Shown here in pieces: positions 56,491 to 64,000 of a stretch of 64,000 bases of DNA; within the stretch, counting starts at the first letter, position 1; every line of letters starts with the position of its first letter. The position numbers were made by a program, and so were the translations under genes. The stretch is from Thalassobacillus devorans. Lineage in GTDB: Bacteria; Bacillota; Bacilli; Bacillales; Halobacillaceae. The stretch spans positions 310,001 to 374,000 of the forward strand of contig NZ_JAASRY010000004.1 of assembly GCF_011761345.1 (NCBI RefSeq), written 5' to 3'. The notes beneath the pieces are model-generated. The model was not told where the DNA came from and did not search any database. It worked only from the letters and a program-made list of their open reading frames with translations.

Positions 56491-56514
56491 GTTGTTTCAC
56501 CTCCTCGTTACTTC

Positions 56515-56545
56515 TATCATGTGTAACGAGGATTTTTTTCATTCA
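56515..56545 (-). promoter_or_regulatory. Sigma-G-type promoter of the SASP gene
   Basis: Minus-strand TGAATG (56545-56540), 18 bp, CATGATA (56521-56515), close to the sigma-G consensus (TGAATA, CATNNTA). The -10 lies in the 11-bp gap of a perfect 10-bp inverted repeat (56502-56511 and 56523-56532). Confidence 0.7.
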
Positions 56546-56597
56546 AACCTCTTGCTGGTATTTGTTGCTAGTAGGTTAAAAGCTGTAATATCAGCGC

Positions 56598-57806
56598 TTA
56601 AAACAAATCTTCGAATTCATTTTCACTTTTCAGCTCGGTTTGCAGCTTCAGTTCTATCAATTCTCTTTGCTCCACCGCTTCTTTTATGTCTTCAGAGAAA
56701 TCGACTGCAGATTCGTACTCGCGAGCTTTTTCTTTCTTTGGTCTCGTCTTAGGAGCTTTCGGCACAAAAACCGTGCAACAGTCTTCATATGGACGAATGG
56801 AAATATCGTAAGTGCCGATTTTTTGGGATATCGATATAATATCTAATTTATCCATGGCTACGAGCGGTCGAATGACAGGATAATTTGTAACATCGTTAAT
56901 GGCACTCATACTTTCCATTGTTTGACTGGCAACCTGACCGAGGCTTTCGCCGGTTGTCATAGAAAGAATGTCCTGCTCCTTTGCTACAGCCTCACTTATT
57001 CGAAGCATCATACGCCTCATGATTGTCATGCTGTAACCTTCAGGCATTTCCTGATGAATTTTCTGCTGAATTTTTGTAAAAGGTATTATATGCACTTTCA
57101 TTTTGATACCGAATCTGGTCATTTCCTGGGCCAGATCCATTACTTTTTGTCTGGCTCGTTCACTAGTATAAGGAGGAGAGTGGAAGTGAATCGCTTCGAC
57201 CTCTACTCCACGCTTCATGGCAAGATATCCAGCAACAGGGCTGTCGATTCCGCCGGACAAAAGCAATAAGGTCTTCCCGGTTGTTCCGACAGGAAGACCG
57301 CCAGCACCCGGATATTTCTTTGAAGTTACATAGACAGCATCCTGACGTATTTCCACGACTATTTCTACATCCGGCTGGTGAACATCAACCGTGACATTTG
57401 ACGTATTTTTCAGGATATGCGCTCCTAGCAATTGATTCATTTCCTGGGACTTGATCGGAAATGTCTTATCGGTTCGCTTAGCAGAGATTTTGAAGGTGCT
57501 GGCTTGCTTAGCATCATGAAAAGCAAATAATGCTGCTTCCCTGATTTTCCCCTCATCCTGCTCGGTACGAAGGGCAAAACTTAGACTCTGAATGCCAAAG
57601 ACTTCCTGACATGTCTGCATTACCTCATATGGATCTTCCCCATTCAAAAGGATATACATACGGTCTCTCGTTTTTTTCACCTTGGCAAGAGGAAACTTTT
57701 TCAGTTTATGCGCGAGATTGCTTTGTAGTTTTTGTTCGAATTTATGGCGGTTTTTACCTTTAAGTGCCATTTCACCATACCGCACCATTATTTGATCGAA
57801 TTCCAT
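56598..57806 (-). CDS. thiI: tRNA 4-thiouridine synthase ThiI
   Basis: Thiolates U8 of tRNA. The 402-residue protein has an N-terminal ferredoxin-like/THUMP region (about 1-165) and a PP-loop ATPase with LLLSGGIDSPVAGYLAMKRG (the SGGxDS motif). There is no C-terminal rhodanese domain, as in other bacilli. The start overlaps nothing and lies 6 bp after nifZ, which supplies the sulfur, so the pair forms a functional unit for s4U. Confidence 0.96.
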   Translation of the reverse strand: MEFDQIMVRYGEMALKGKNRHKFEQKLQSNLAHKLKKFPLAKVKKTRDRMYILLNGEDPYEVMQTCQEVFGIQSLSFALRTEQDEGKIREAALFAFHDAKQASTFKISAKRTDKTFPIKSQEMNQLLGAHILKNTSNVTVDVHQPDVEIVVEIRQDAVYVTSKKYPGAGGLPVGTTGKTLLLLSGGIDSPVAGYLAMKRGVEVEAIHFHSPPYTSERARQKVMDLAQEMTRFGIKMKVHIIPFTKIQQKIHQEMPEGYSMTIMRRMMLRISEAVAKEQDILSMTTGESLGQVASQTMESMSAINDVTNYPVIRPLVAMDKLDIISISQKIGTYDISIRPYEDCCTVFVPKAPKTRPKKEKAREYESAVDFSEDIKEAVEQRELIELKLQTELKSENEFEDLF

Positions 57807-57812
57807 TTTTAT

Positions 57813-58952
57813 CTACCCCATTACTTTATTTAATTCGGTTAAAACATTAGCTAACTCCGAGCCAAATATTTCAATTTCCTTTTGTGTCGTGTGATAAGAC
57901 AAACTGACTCTCAATGCACTTGTCGTCCTGTCTTCTCTTAGGCGACATGCTGCCAGCACGGCACTTTGATCGGCTCGTTTGGAGGAACATGCTGACATCG
58001 TGGAGATAAAGATATTCTTTTCTCCAAGTGCATGAATCACCACTTCCGGTTTAAAACCCGGGACAGAAATATTAACAATATGCGGTGCAGCATCCTTAGG
58101 AGAGTTGATGATCACAAATCTATTTTGTTCCAACTTTTCCCGGAGGCGGCGATTCAAATTCTTTAAGTTGGAGAGTTCTGTCTGCTTTTGTTCCATAATT
58201 AAGCGTAGAGCTTTCACAAAAGAGACAATACCAGGCAGGTTTTCTGTACCAGCACGGTATGCGCCTTCCTGACCTCCTCCATGATGAAGAGGAAATAGCC
58301 TGGTTCCTTTTTTTATAAATAAAGCACCAGTACCATTCAACCCGTGAATCTTGTGACCGGACATGGTACATAAATCGATTCCGCACTCGTAAAAATCTAG
58401 TTCTAATTTACCCAGCCCCTGTACGTGATCCACGTGGAAAAACAACTTTGGATGTTGTTTCACTACTTGTCCTATTTCATATATCGGCTGGATAGTCCCC
58501 AGCTCATTATTAACAGACATGATTGTAATCAAGATGGTATCTTGACGAATACTCTCCTTCACATCTTCCAAACGCACTTCTCCTGCTTCTGTCACAGGAA
58601 GATAGGTTATTTCAAAGCCCAGCTTCTCTAAAGAAGCACATGCTTCCAGGACCGAAGGATGTTCAATTTGACTGGTAATGATATGCTTCCCTCGATTTTG
58701 GTGCTCCAATGCGATTCCCTTAATAGCTATATTGTTCCCTTCCGTGCCACCTGATGTGAAAATAACTTCTTCAGCTGCTATTTTTAGCAGCTGGGCAGCC
58801 TGCTTTTTGGATTGCAGCAATAACCGTTCAGCTTCACTGCCAAAGCGATGGATGGAGGAAGGATTGGCATAATATTGTTCCGCTACTTTTTGGAAGGTAT
58901 CGACTACTTCTGGATACGGTTTCGTCGTAGCACTATTATCTAAATAAATCAT
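57813..58952 (-). CDS. nifZ: Cysteine desulfurase NifZ
   Basis: PLP enzyme that takes sulfur from cysteine. The 379-residue protein has the PLP-binding SGHKIHGLNGTGALF with its lysine at about 200 and the sulfur-accepting cysteine in STMSACSSKRADQS. In B. subtilis NifZ passes sulfur to ThiI; the 6-bp spacing of the two genes supports this here. ATG 58952 (MIYLDNSATTKPYPEV) follows AAAGGGG; an earlier ATG 12 codons upstream lacks a ribosome site. Confidence 0.95.
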   Translation of the reverse strand: MIYLDNSATTKPYPEVVDTFQKVAEQYYANPSSIHRFGSEAERLLLQSKKQAAQLLKIAAEEVIFTSGGTEGNNIAIKGIALEHQNRGKHIITSQIEHPSVLEACASLEKLGFEITYLPVTEAGEVRLEDVKESIRQDTILITIMSVNNELGTIQPIYEIGQVVKQHPKLFFHVDHVQGLGKLELDFYECGIDLCTMSGHKIHGLNGTGALFIKKGTRLFPLHHGGGQEGAYRAGTENLPGIVSFVKALRLIMEQKQTELSNLKNLNRRLREKLEQNRFVIINSPKDAAPHIVNISVPGFKPEVVIHALGEKNIFISTMSACSSKRADQSAVLAACRLREDRTTSALRVSLSYHTTQKEIEIFGSELANVLTELNKVMG

Positions 58953-59009
58953 CGGGATTTCCCCTTTGGCGTTATTTTGCAGTCTCATATATTATCATAC
59001 CTTATGTTA

Positions 59010-59056
59010 AAAATAAACAATACAGGAACCATCATAAAGTTGATGGTTCCTGTATT
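59010..59056 (-). terminator. Terminator after ezrA
   Basis: A perfect 16-bp stem (59018-59033 with 59040-59055); the minus strand continues TGTTTATTTTTAAC. Confidence 0.9.
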
Positions 59057-59125
59057 TATCTGGAATACTATTCATTTCAGCAAGAAGGAAGACTAATCCA
59101 AAAACGGATATCCACCGCTTCCATC

Positions 59126-60817
59126 TTACACTAATACGTTATCACGTGATTCCAATCGGTTCATCAGGTCTGGATCAACTTCTTTTATAGCTTCGGAAGC
59201 CAATGCAAATGAAGTCTCATAATTGAAGGAACGGAATTCGCGTTCGGCTTCAGAAAGCCTGGCTGCAACCAATGGATATTGACTACGATAACGGTTCCCG
59301 TATTGAATCACCTGTTCGGCAAGCAGAGCCTGATCCATTGTCCTGATTGCAGCTTCTGTTACCTTGCCGATTTTTTCAGACGCCTCATCTAATATATTAT
59401 TTACCTTTGTCATTTCAAGTGGCTGCTCTTCCAGGCTCATAAACACCCTTTCCAGCTCTTCATGTCCCTGTTTCAGTTCCTCCGCCAGTTCCTCAGGTAT
59501 TCCAGGCAGATTACTCTTGCTGAGCTTTCTGTTTATATCCAGTAACGATTGCTGCATGGCAACCAGTTTCTGCTTTGCTTCATTCTCGTCCTGTCGCAAA
59601 GCTCTAATGCTTTCACTGAACGCTTTATGTTCAGCCTGCAGTTCTTCCAGCTGCTGTTGACAATCCTTAAGTTTTTCTTGCAGCTCGCTATAGGAAGTCG
59701 TGTCATCTTCCATTTTCTTTTGAAAATCCATGAATTGCTTTTTAATTTTAACCATCCACTTCTCGAGCAGCAGCTGCTTTTCCATATCCTTATCTTCAAA
59801 ATGGTAGGTACGCTGCAGCTCTTGCACTTCATGTTTTGTGGCAAGTAGAATCTGTTCGGATTCTTCCAGCACTTCCTGGTATGGCTCATATTGTTTGTCA
59901 ATAGTATTCCTGGCAATCGCTTCTTTTTCAAGCAACTGATAAATTTCCTGAATACGTGCTTCCATTTCTTTTACAGTGTCTTCTACGCCATCAAGGTTTC
60001 CATCTTCCATCGTGGACACGCACGCAGCCAATGTCTCCCGGTGAGTATGTATTTCTTTTTCAAAACCAAGGTGGCTCAGACGGTAACCCTCTTCTTTCAT
60101 CTCTGCCATACCTGCAAGAATTTCGTCAAGCTGAACAGGGACTTCCTGCCGGCATTTTTTATACAGTAATGGCAATACGTTAATGCGCTCCTGAAGGTCT
60201 GCCAAGTTAACCTTTAACGTTTGAACAAGCTCATTGGCTTCCATATAATCTCCTTGCCCGGTCAACTTCTTGTATTCTTCGAGAGTTTGCTGAATCTCAC
60301 TTACTTCTTTATCAAGTGCACGATAGGCTTTACCATATTTATGGCGATTCTGCATTAATTCTTTCTTCAGTTCCTTCAATACAGGTTGTACCTGTTCTAC
60401 TTCCTCTCGGCTTGACTGTTCCGATTCAAGGAGCTGCTCAAGCTCTTTGAAAATCTGATTGATGTCAGCTTCTATCGTTTCCAGTTTTTGTTCCGTCTCT
60501 TGAATCTTTTGTTTCGCTTTCCGGAAACGGTAACGGTCAGCAGCTTCTTCAACATCAAACAAATCTTCTTCTAAGTCCGGCAATTCCTGGGTAAGAATAC
60601 GATCCCAGCGGCCTCGCCACCCGTCGAATTTCTCCTGGGTTTCACCCGATAGATTGAGATTCTTCACTTTAGAAAGCTCCTCGGTCACTTGCCGATTCAT
60701 AATATCCAGTTTCCAATTTTCCAGTCGATCGACTTGATCATACAACTTCTTGCGGACAATCAATCCATATATGATTAAGCCGATAATCAATACAATAATC
60801 CCGATCACGTACTCCAT
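59126..60817 (-). CDS. ezrA: Septation ring formation regulator EzrA
   Basis: Membrane-anchored spectrin-like protein that binds FtsZ, stops extra rings and helps recruit PBP1. The 563-residue protein has one N-terminal helix (about 3-22) and then about 540 residues of coiled coil, followed by the C-terminal YQYGNRYRSQY-like segment (VIQYGNRYRSQYPLV). Length equals that of the B. subtilis protein as I remember it. ATG 60817 follows GGAGG; earlier in-frame starts have none. Confidence 0.97.
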   Translation of the reverse strand: MEYVIGIIVLIIGLIIYGLIVRKKLYDQVDRLENWKLDIMNRQVTEELSKVKNLNLSGETQEKFDGWRGRWDRILTQELPDLEEDLFDVEEAADRYRFRKAKQKIQETEQKLETIEADINQIFKELEQLLESEQSSREEVEQVQPVLKELKKELMQNRHKYGKAYRALDKEVSEIQQTLEEYKKLTGQGDYMEANELVQTLKVNLADLQERINVLPLLYKKCRQEVPVQLDEILAGMAEMKEEGYRLSHLGFEKEIHTHRETLAACVSTMEDGNLDGVEDTVKEMEARIQEIYQLLEKEAIARNTIDKQYEPYQEVLEESEQILLATKHEVQELQRTYHFEDKDMEKQLLLEKWMVKIKKQFMDFQKKMEDDTTSYSELQEKLKDCQQQLEELQAEHKAFSESIRALRQDENEAKQKLVAMQQSLLDINRKLSKSNLPGIPEELAEELKQGHEELERVFMSLEEQPLEMTKVNNILDEASEKIGKVTEAAIRTMDQALLAEQVIQYGNRYRSQYPLVAARLSEAEREFRSFNYETSFALASEAIKEVDPDLMNRLESRDNVLV

Positions 60818-60976
60818 AAACAGCCTCCTAACAGATGACACCTTCCAATAGGGGAAAAAAGGCTCCAAAATGATAAATTGTTGTAATTATGATACCATGA
60901 GAACAATCATTTTGGCTAAAATATTTCAAAATAATTAACTATATGACATTTTTTTCTACACAAAAGGGGAATTTCA

Positions 60977-61783
60977 ATGAAAATTGACGGCCATATTCAC
61001 ACTCCTTATTGTCCACACGGCACATCCGATCCATTTAAAGCCTACGTAGAGGAAGCATTGAAGCAAGGATACAGCTCGATGTCTTTTACCGAACATGCGC
61101 CACTGCCACCATCTTTTCTGGATCCTGTGCCCGACAAAGACAGTGGCATGGACCTCCGTTTGCTTGAGAGATACATCCAGGATATTGAACAAATAAAAAA
61201 AGAATATCAAAAGGATATTGACATTCTTATTGGCCTGGAAGTCGATTACATAGACGGCTACGAGCAGGAAACAACGGAGTTCCTTACCAGGTATGGGAGC
61301 AGATTAGATGATAGTATTCTTTCTGTCCATTTTCTAAAAGGTCCGGATCATTATCATTGTATTGATTTTAGTGAAGCAGCTTTTCAACATGCCATTGATG
61401 ACTTCGGATCGCTCGAAAAAGTCTACCAAGCCTACTTTAGAACGTTGGAAAAATCAATACAGGCAGACCTCGGTCCATTCAAGCCTGGCAGGATTGGTCA
61501 TATGACGCTCGTGCGCAAATTCCATCACCATTTTCCATCTCCCGCAGACTGGGATGCTCCTATATCTGCGTTGTTGGAAAAAGTGAAACAGGGACGTTAT
61601 CAGCTGGACTACAACGCTGCCGGATACTTTAAGCCCGCCTGCCTGGAGAGTTATCCTCCACAGCGGATCGCCAGACAAGCGTATCAGGCGGGAATCGAGC
61701 TTATATATGGATCTGATGCTCATAAAAGCACAGGAATCGGCCAAGGCTTTGACCGAATCGATCACACACTGACAACCGGCTGA
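60977..61783 (+). CDS. hisJ: Histidinol-phosphatase, PHP type
   Basis: Removes phosphate from histidinol phosphate in the histidine pathway. The 268-residue PHP-domain protein has DGHIHTPYCPHGT at 4-16 (metal-binding histidines), the FTEHAP segment, GLEVDYI and the C-terminal GSDAHKSTGIG. This matches B. subtilis HisJ (HisK). The ATG follows AAGGGGAA. Its last 22 bases overlap the end of refZ on the other strand. Confidence 0.94.
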   Translation: MKIDGHIHTPYCPHGTSDPFKAYVEEALKQGYSSMSFTEHAPLPPSFLDPVPDKDSGMDLRLLERYIQDIEQIKKEYQKDIDILIGLEVDYIDGYEQETTEFLTRYGSRLDDSILSVHFLKGPDHYHCIDFSEAAFQHAIDDFGSLEKVYQAYFRTLEKSIQADLGPFKPGRIGHMTLVRKFHHHFPSPADWDAPISALLEKVKQGRYQLDYNAAGYFKPACLESYPPQRIARQAYQAGIELIYGSDAHKSTGIGQGFDRIDHTLTTG

Positions 61784-62382
61784 TTACAAAGCATTTGCAC
61801 CCACTTTTGAACCGTACGGCTATATTGTTGAGCAAAATAACTATGGGATTGGTCGAATGTCACAAAATCCTTCCAATCATGCGGCATAGCATAAGGGGCC
61901 TGAAGCATGCCTTTAAATTGAAGAAATAAAAATCGGGCGTCCCGTTTTTCTCTCACCACGGGGACTACTACTTGCTGGAATAAACCATATAGCAAATGAT
62001 TTTCTTTAGACAAGTAGGTTACCAGCATTTCACGTACAAACTGATTGTCCAGAGACAGCTCCCGTTGGATAAGGCATGTCAGTTGATGACGATCCTGCTT
62101 GTAATGTAGAATTACCTCAATTAAACGGCAAAGACGATCAATTGGGTCTAATTCATCCATCGCATCAGCCTGCTGCTCGACTAGACCGATATAATCCTCA
62201 TAATAATCAATGATCAACGTTTCAAGCAGGCCCTGCTTATTAGTGAAATAATAACTGATCAAAGAAACATTCACAGCGGCCTCACCAGCAATATCCCTGA
62301 CGGAGGTACCATGGTATCCCTTTAGGAAAAACTGCCGGCAAGCGACATCCATCACTTTTTGTCTGGTCGTGGTCTTTTTCAT
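61762..62382 (-). CDS. refZ: TetR-family regulator RefZ
   Basis: DNA-binding protein of the TetR family that, in B. subtilis, binds sites near oriC and affects FtsZ ring placement at the start of sporulation. The 206-residue protein has an N-terminal HTH (MDVACRQFFLKGYHGTSVRDIAGEAAVNVSLISYYFTNKQGLLETL) and a helical C-terminal domain. The place between hisJ and ytsP is that of refZ. It has no neighbours in its direction, and its 3' end overlaps hisJ. Confidence 0.92.
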   Translation of the reverse strand: MKKTTTRQKVMDVACRQFFLKGYHGTSVRDIAGEAAVNVSLISYYFTNKQGLLETLIIDYYEDYIGLVEQQADAMDELDPIDRLCRLIEVILHYKQDRHQLTCLIQRELSLDNQFVREMLVTYLSKENHLLYGLFQQVVVPVVREKRDARFLFLQFKGMLQAPYAMPHDWKDFVTFDQSHSYFAQQYSRTVQKWVQMLCNQPVVSV

Positions 62383-62511
62383 CAGGACATCAGCTCCTCT
62401 CTTATTAGTTTAAAAATTCGCCGTTATTCAGCAAGAATCCTGTAAAAAACGTTCGTCAATTCCTGCACTTGCAGGCTCGAAAAATATCGAATATATATTG
62501 GAGGTAATCTT

Positions 62512-62991
62512 ATGTTCCAAACGATGCATTATAATGGTACCCGAGAAGAAAACTATCAGCTATTGATAAAGCAGCTTGCCGCTTTGTTGGAAGGAGAAAA
62601 CGATCAGATCGCCAACCTCTCGAATGCTTCCGCTCTTTTAAACCAGTTCTTGAGCGATGTTAACTGGGTCGGTTTCTATATTTGGAAAGAAGGGGAACTT
62701 GTCCTCGGACCATTCCAGGGACTGCCTGCATGCGTACGCATCAAGTCCGGCAAAGGAGTGTGTGGGAGAGCGGCAGCAGAAAAACAGACACAGCTTGTGG
62801 AAGATGTACACGCTTTTCCTGGACATATCGCATGTGATGCTGCCAGTCAATCAGAAATAGTCGTTCCTCTCTTTAAAAACGGGGAATTGTTTGGTCTATT
62901 GGATATCGACAGCCCATCGAAATCTCGCTTCGATGAAACAGATCAAATCTATCTGGAAAAATTCGCCCGGATGCTGGAACAGTACATCTAA
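62512..62991 (+). CDS. ytsP: Free methionine-(R)-sulfoxide reductase, GAF type (YtsP)
   Basis: A 159-residue GAF protein of the fRMsr type, which reduces free methionine-R-sulfoxide with thioredoxin. The family cysteines are seen in LPACVRIKSGKGVCGRAA and HIACDAASQSEIVVPLF. ATG 62512 follows GGAGG. It is transcribed just ahead of the rpsD promoter, with no obvious terminator between them. Confidence 0.93.
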   Translation: MFQTMHYNGTREENYQLLIKQLAALLEGENDQIANLSNASALLNQFLSDVNWVGFYIWKEGELVLGPFQGLPACVRIKSGKGVCGRAAAEKQTQLVEDVHAFPGHIACDAASQSEIVVPLFKNGELFGLLDIDSPSKSRFDETDQIYLEKFARMLEQYI

Positions 62992-63021
62992 AGATAGAGT
63001 CTATCAAATTGCAATTCTTCC

Positions 63022-63050
63022 TTGACTTCTTTAGCTGTAAAGCCTATAAT
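63022..63050 (+). promoter_or_regulatory. Sigma-A promoter of rpsD
   Basis: TTGACT (63022-63027), 17 bp, TATAAT (63045-63050). Confidence 0.9.
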
Positions 63051-63056
63051 AGCCTT

Positions 63057-63235
63057 TGTGTAAAATAAATGGCAGCCTATGTGAACCTGCGTTGTCATCA
63101 TTTTGTTCCTCCAGGTGAGGTGCATCGTGTAACTCTCTGCTGCTGGAGCGATGGTGCATGAAAACAAAATGAGCATCGTGTGTGGGACACACTGTTCTTA
63201 TTTTATGCAAATAAAATAAAAAGGAGGAAATACCT
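63057..63235 (+). promoter_or_regulatory. S4-type autoregulatory leader of rpsD
   Basis: About 180 nt between the transcript start and the rpsD ATG. It forms a nested hairpin: CATTTTGTT (63099-63107) with AACAAAATG (63163-63171), enclosing CATCG (63123-63127) with CGATG (63149-63153). In B. subtilis, S4 represses rpsD through a pseudoknot leader; the position and size match. Confidence 0.75.
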
Positions 63236-63838
63236 ATGGCACGCTATACAGGTCCGACTTGGAAAAAGTCACGTCGCCTTGGCATTTCTTTAAGCGGAAC
63301 AGGTAAGGAGCTTGACAAGCGCCCTTACGCTCCAGGACAACATGGTCCAAACCAACGTAAAAAACTTTCAGAATACGGTCTTCAACTACAAGAGAAGCAG
63401 AAGCTTCGCTTTATGTTTGGACTAACGGAACGTCAATTCCGTCGCCTATTCGAAGAAGCTGGTAATATGAAAGGTATCCACGGTGAGAACTTCATGATCT
63501 TACTAGAATCCCGTTTGGATAACCTTGTTTACCGTGCTGGCTTGGCTCGTACTCGCCGTCAAGCTCGCCAATTGGTAAACCACGGCCATGTGACTGTCGA
63601 TGGTGGACGCGTTGACATCCCATCTTACCGCGTGAAGCCTGGTCAAGTTATCGGCCTTCGCGAAAAGTCCCAAAACCTTGACATCGTTAAAGAAGCGGTT
63701 GAAGTGAACAACTTCGTTCCTGAATACCTTACTTTCGATGCTGAGAAAATGGAAGGTACTTACAGCCGTCTTCCAGAACGTGCTGAACTTCCTTCTGAAA
63801 TCAACGAAGCGCTTATCGTTGAGTTCTACTCTCGTTAA
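63236..63838 (+). CDS. rpsD: Ribosomal protein S4
   Basis: Primary 16S rRNA-binding protein of the small subunit and translational autoregulator. The 200-residue product has no cysteines, so it belongs to the zinc-free form. The S4 RNA-binding domain [21 protein letters not shown] lies at about 105-125. The ATG follows AAGGAGG. It is a one-gene unit with its own promoter, leader and terminator. Confidence 0.98.
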   Translation: MARYTGPTWKKSRRLGISLSGTGKELDKRPYAPGQHGPNQRKKLSEYGLQLQEKQKLRFMFGLTERQFRRLFEEAGNMKGIHGENFMILLESRLDNLVYRAGLARTRRQARQLVNHGHVTVDGGRVDIPSYRVKPGQVIGLREKSQNLDIVKEAVEVNNFVPEYLTFDAEKMEGTYSRLPERAELPSEINEALIVEFYSR

Positions 63839-63846
63839 TATGCTTC

Positions 63847-63882
63847 AAAAAAAGCCATCCGAGTTTTCGGATGGCTTTTTAT
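63847..63882 (+). terminator. Terminator after rpsD
   Basis: AAAAAGCCATCCGA pairs with TCGGATGGCTTTTT. Confidence 0.93.
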
Positions 63883-63935
63883 TATGGCAGCAAAAGCCGT
63901 GATTCAGTAATAAATGTGCGTCTCTATTAAAAAGG

Positions 63936-63964
63936 AAAAACCTGCGGCCAAAGCCACAGGTTTT
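63936..63964 (-). terminator. Terminator after tyrS
   Basis: AAAACCTGTGG pairs with CCGCAGGTTTTT with a short loop, 8 bases past the TAA at 63974-63972. It can also stop transcription from the left. Confidence 0.85.
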
Positions 63965-63971
63965 GATTGGT

Positions 63972-64000
63972 TTATTGAAAGCGAATCATGAAGTATTTCT
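63972..64000 (-). CDS. tyrS: Tyrosyl-tRNA synthetase, C-terminal end (partial)
   Basis: The last eight full codons read KYFMIRFQ and a TAA at 63974-63972. This is the conserved end of the S4-like domain of Gram-positive TyrRS (KKKYFxIR). In B. subtilis tyrS lies next to rpsD in this orientation. The rest of the gene is outside the window. Confidence 0.75.

Overview
The window is a continuous piece of chromosome from a low-GC, endospore-forming Gram-positive bacterium of the family Bacillaceae. Gene order follows the Bacillus subtilis thrS-to-tyrS segment almost gene for gene, but the repeats and the inserted operons suggest a salt- or alkali-adapted relative (Oceanobacillus/Virgibacillus/Halobacillus-like; this placement is inference). 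Spore-specific genes (ytxC, ytaF, ytvI, ytrH, ytrI, ytfJ, an alpha/beta SASP) confirm a spore former. No phage, insertion sequence with a transposase, CRISPR array, tRNA or rRNA gene was seen.

Layout. 1-8.9 kb: the 5' end of infC with its L20-type leader, thrS behind a T-box leader, ytxC, the primosome genes dnaI and dnaB, nrdR, speH and gapB. 9-17.2 kb: coaE, ytaF, mutM, polA, then phoR/phoP and a MaoC-like gene. 17.3-30 kb: central metabolism, with the citZ-icd-mdh TCA genes, ytvI on the opposite strand, fxsA, pfkA-pyk, accDA, a GntR/FadR-like regulator and a malic enzyme. 30-38.8 kb: dnaE, ytrH-ytrI, nrnA, ytpI, ytoI, ytkL. 38.9-43.7 kb: an accessory operon DUF4178-pspA-DUF4247-DUF350 with a membrane-embedded spermidine-synthase-like gene behind a sigma-W-type promoter. 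43.8-56.5 kb: ald, an atypical SDR, a 49-codon gene, a universal stress protein, moaB, an EcsC-family gene, ackA, ytxK, tpx, ytfJ/ytfI, NAD kinase, an amidohydrolase and an SASP gene. 56.6-64 kb: thiI-nifZ (tRNA thiolation), ezrA, hisJ, refZ, ytsP, rpsD with its leader, and the last codons of tyrS.

The genes work together in several visible units: gluconeogenesis and polyamine synthesis (gapB, speH), CcpA-type carbon control (cre-like sites at citZ, pfkA and ackA), fatty-acid precursor supply (accDA), tRNA thiolation (nifZ-thiI) and envelope stress (the PspA operon). Most operons end in clear intrinsic terminators.

Points most worth following: the sigma-W-type PspA/aminopropyltransferase operon, interrupted by a large palindromic repeat; three copies of that MITE-like repeat; a second, leader-like repeat in front of two genes; an inverted repeat bracketing the citZ promoter; a 14-bp motif shared by the gapB and speH leaders; and a structured speH leader.
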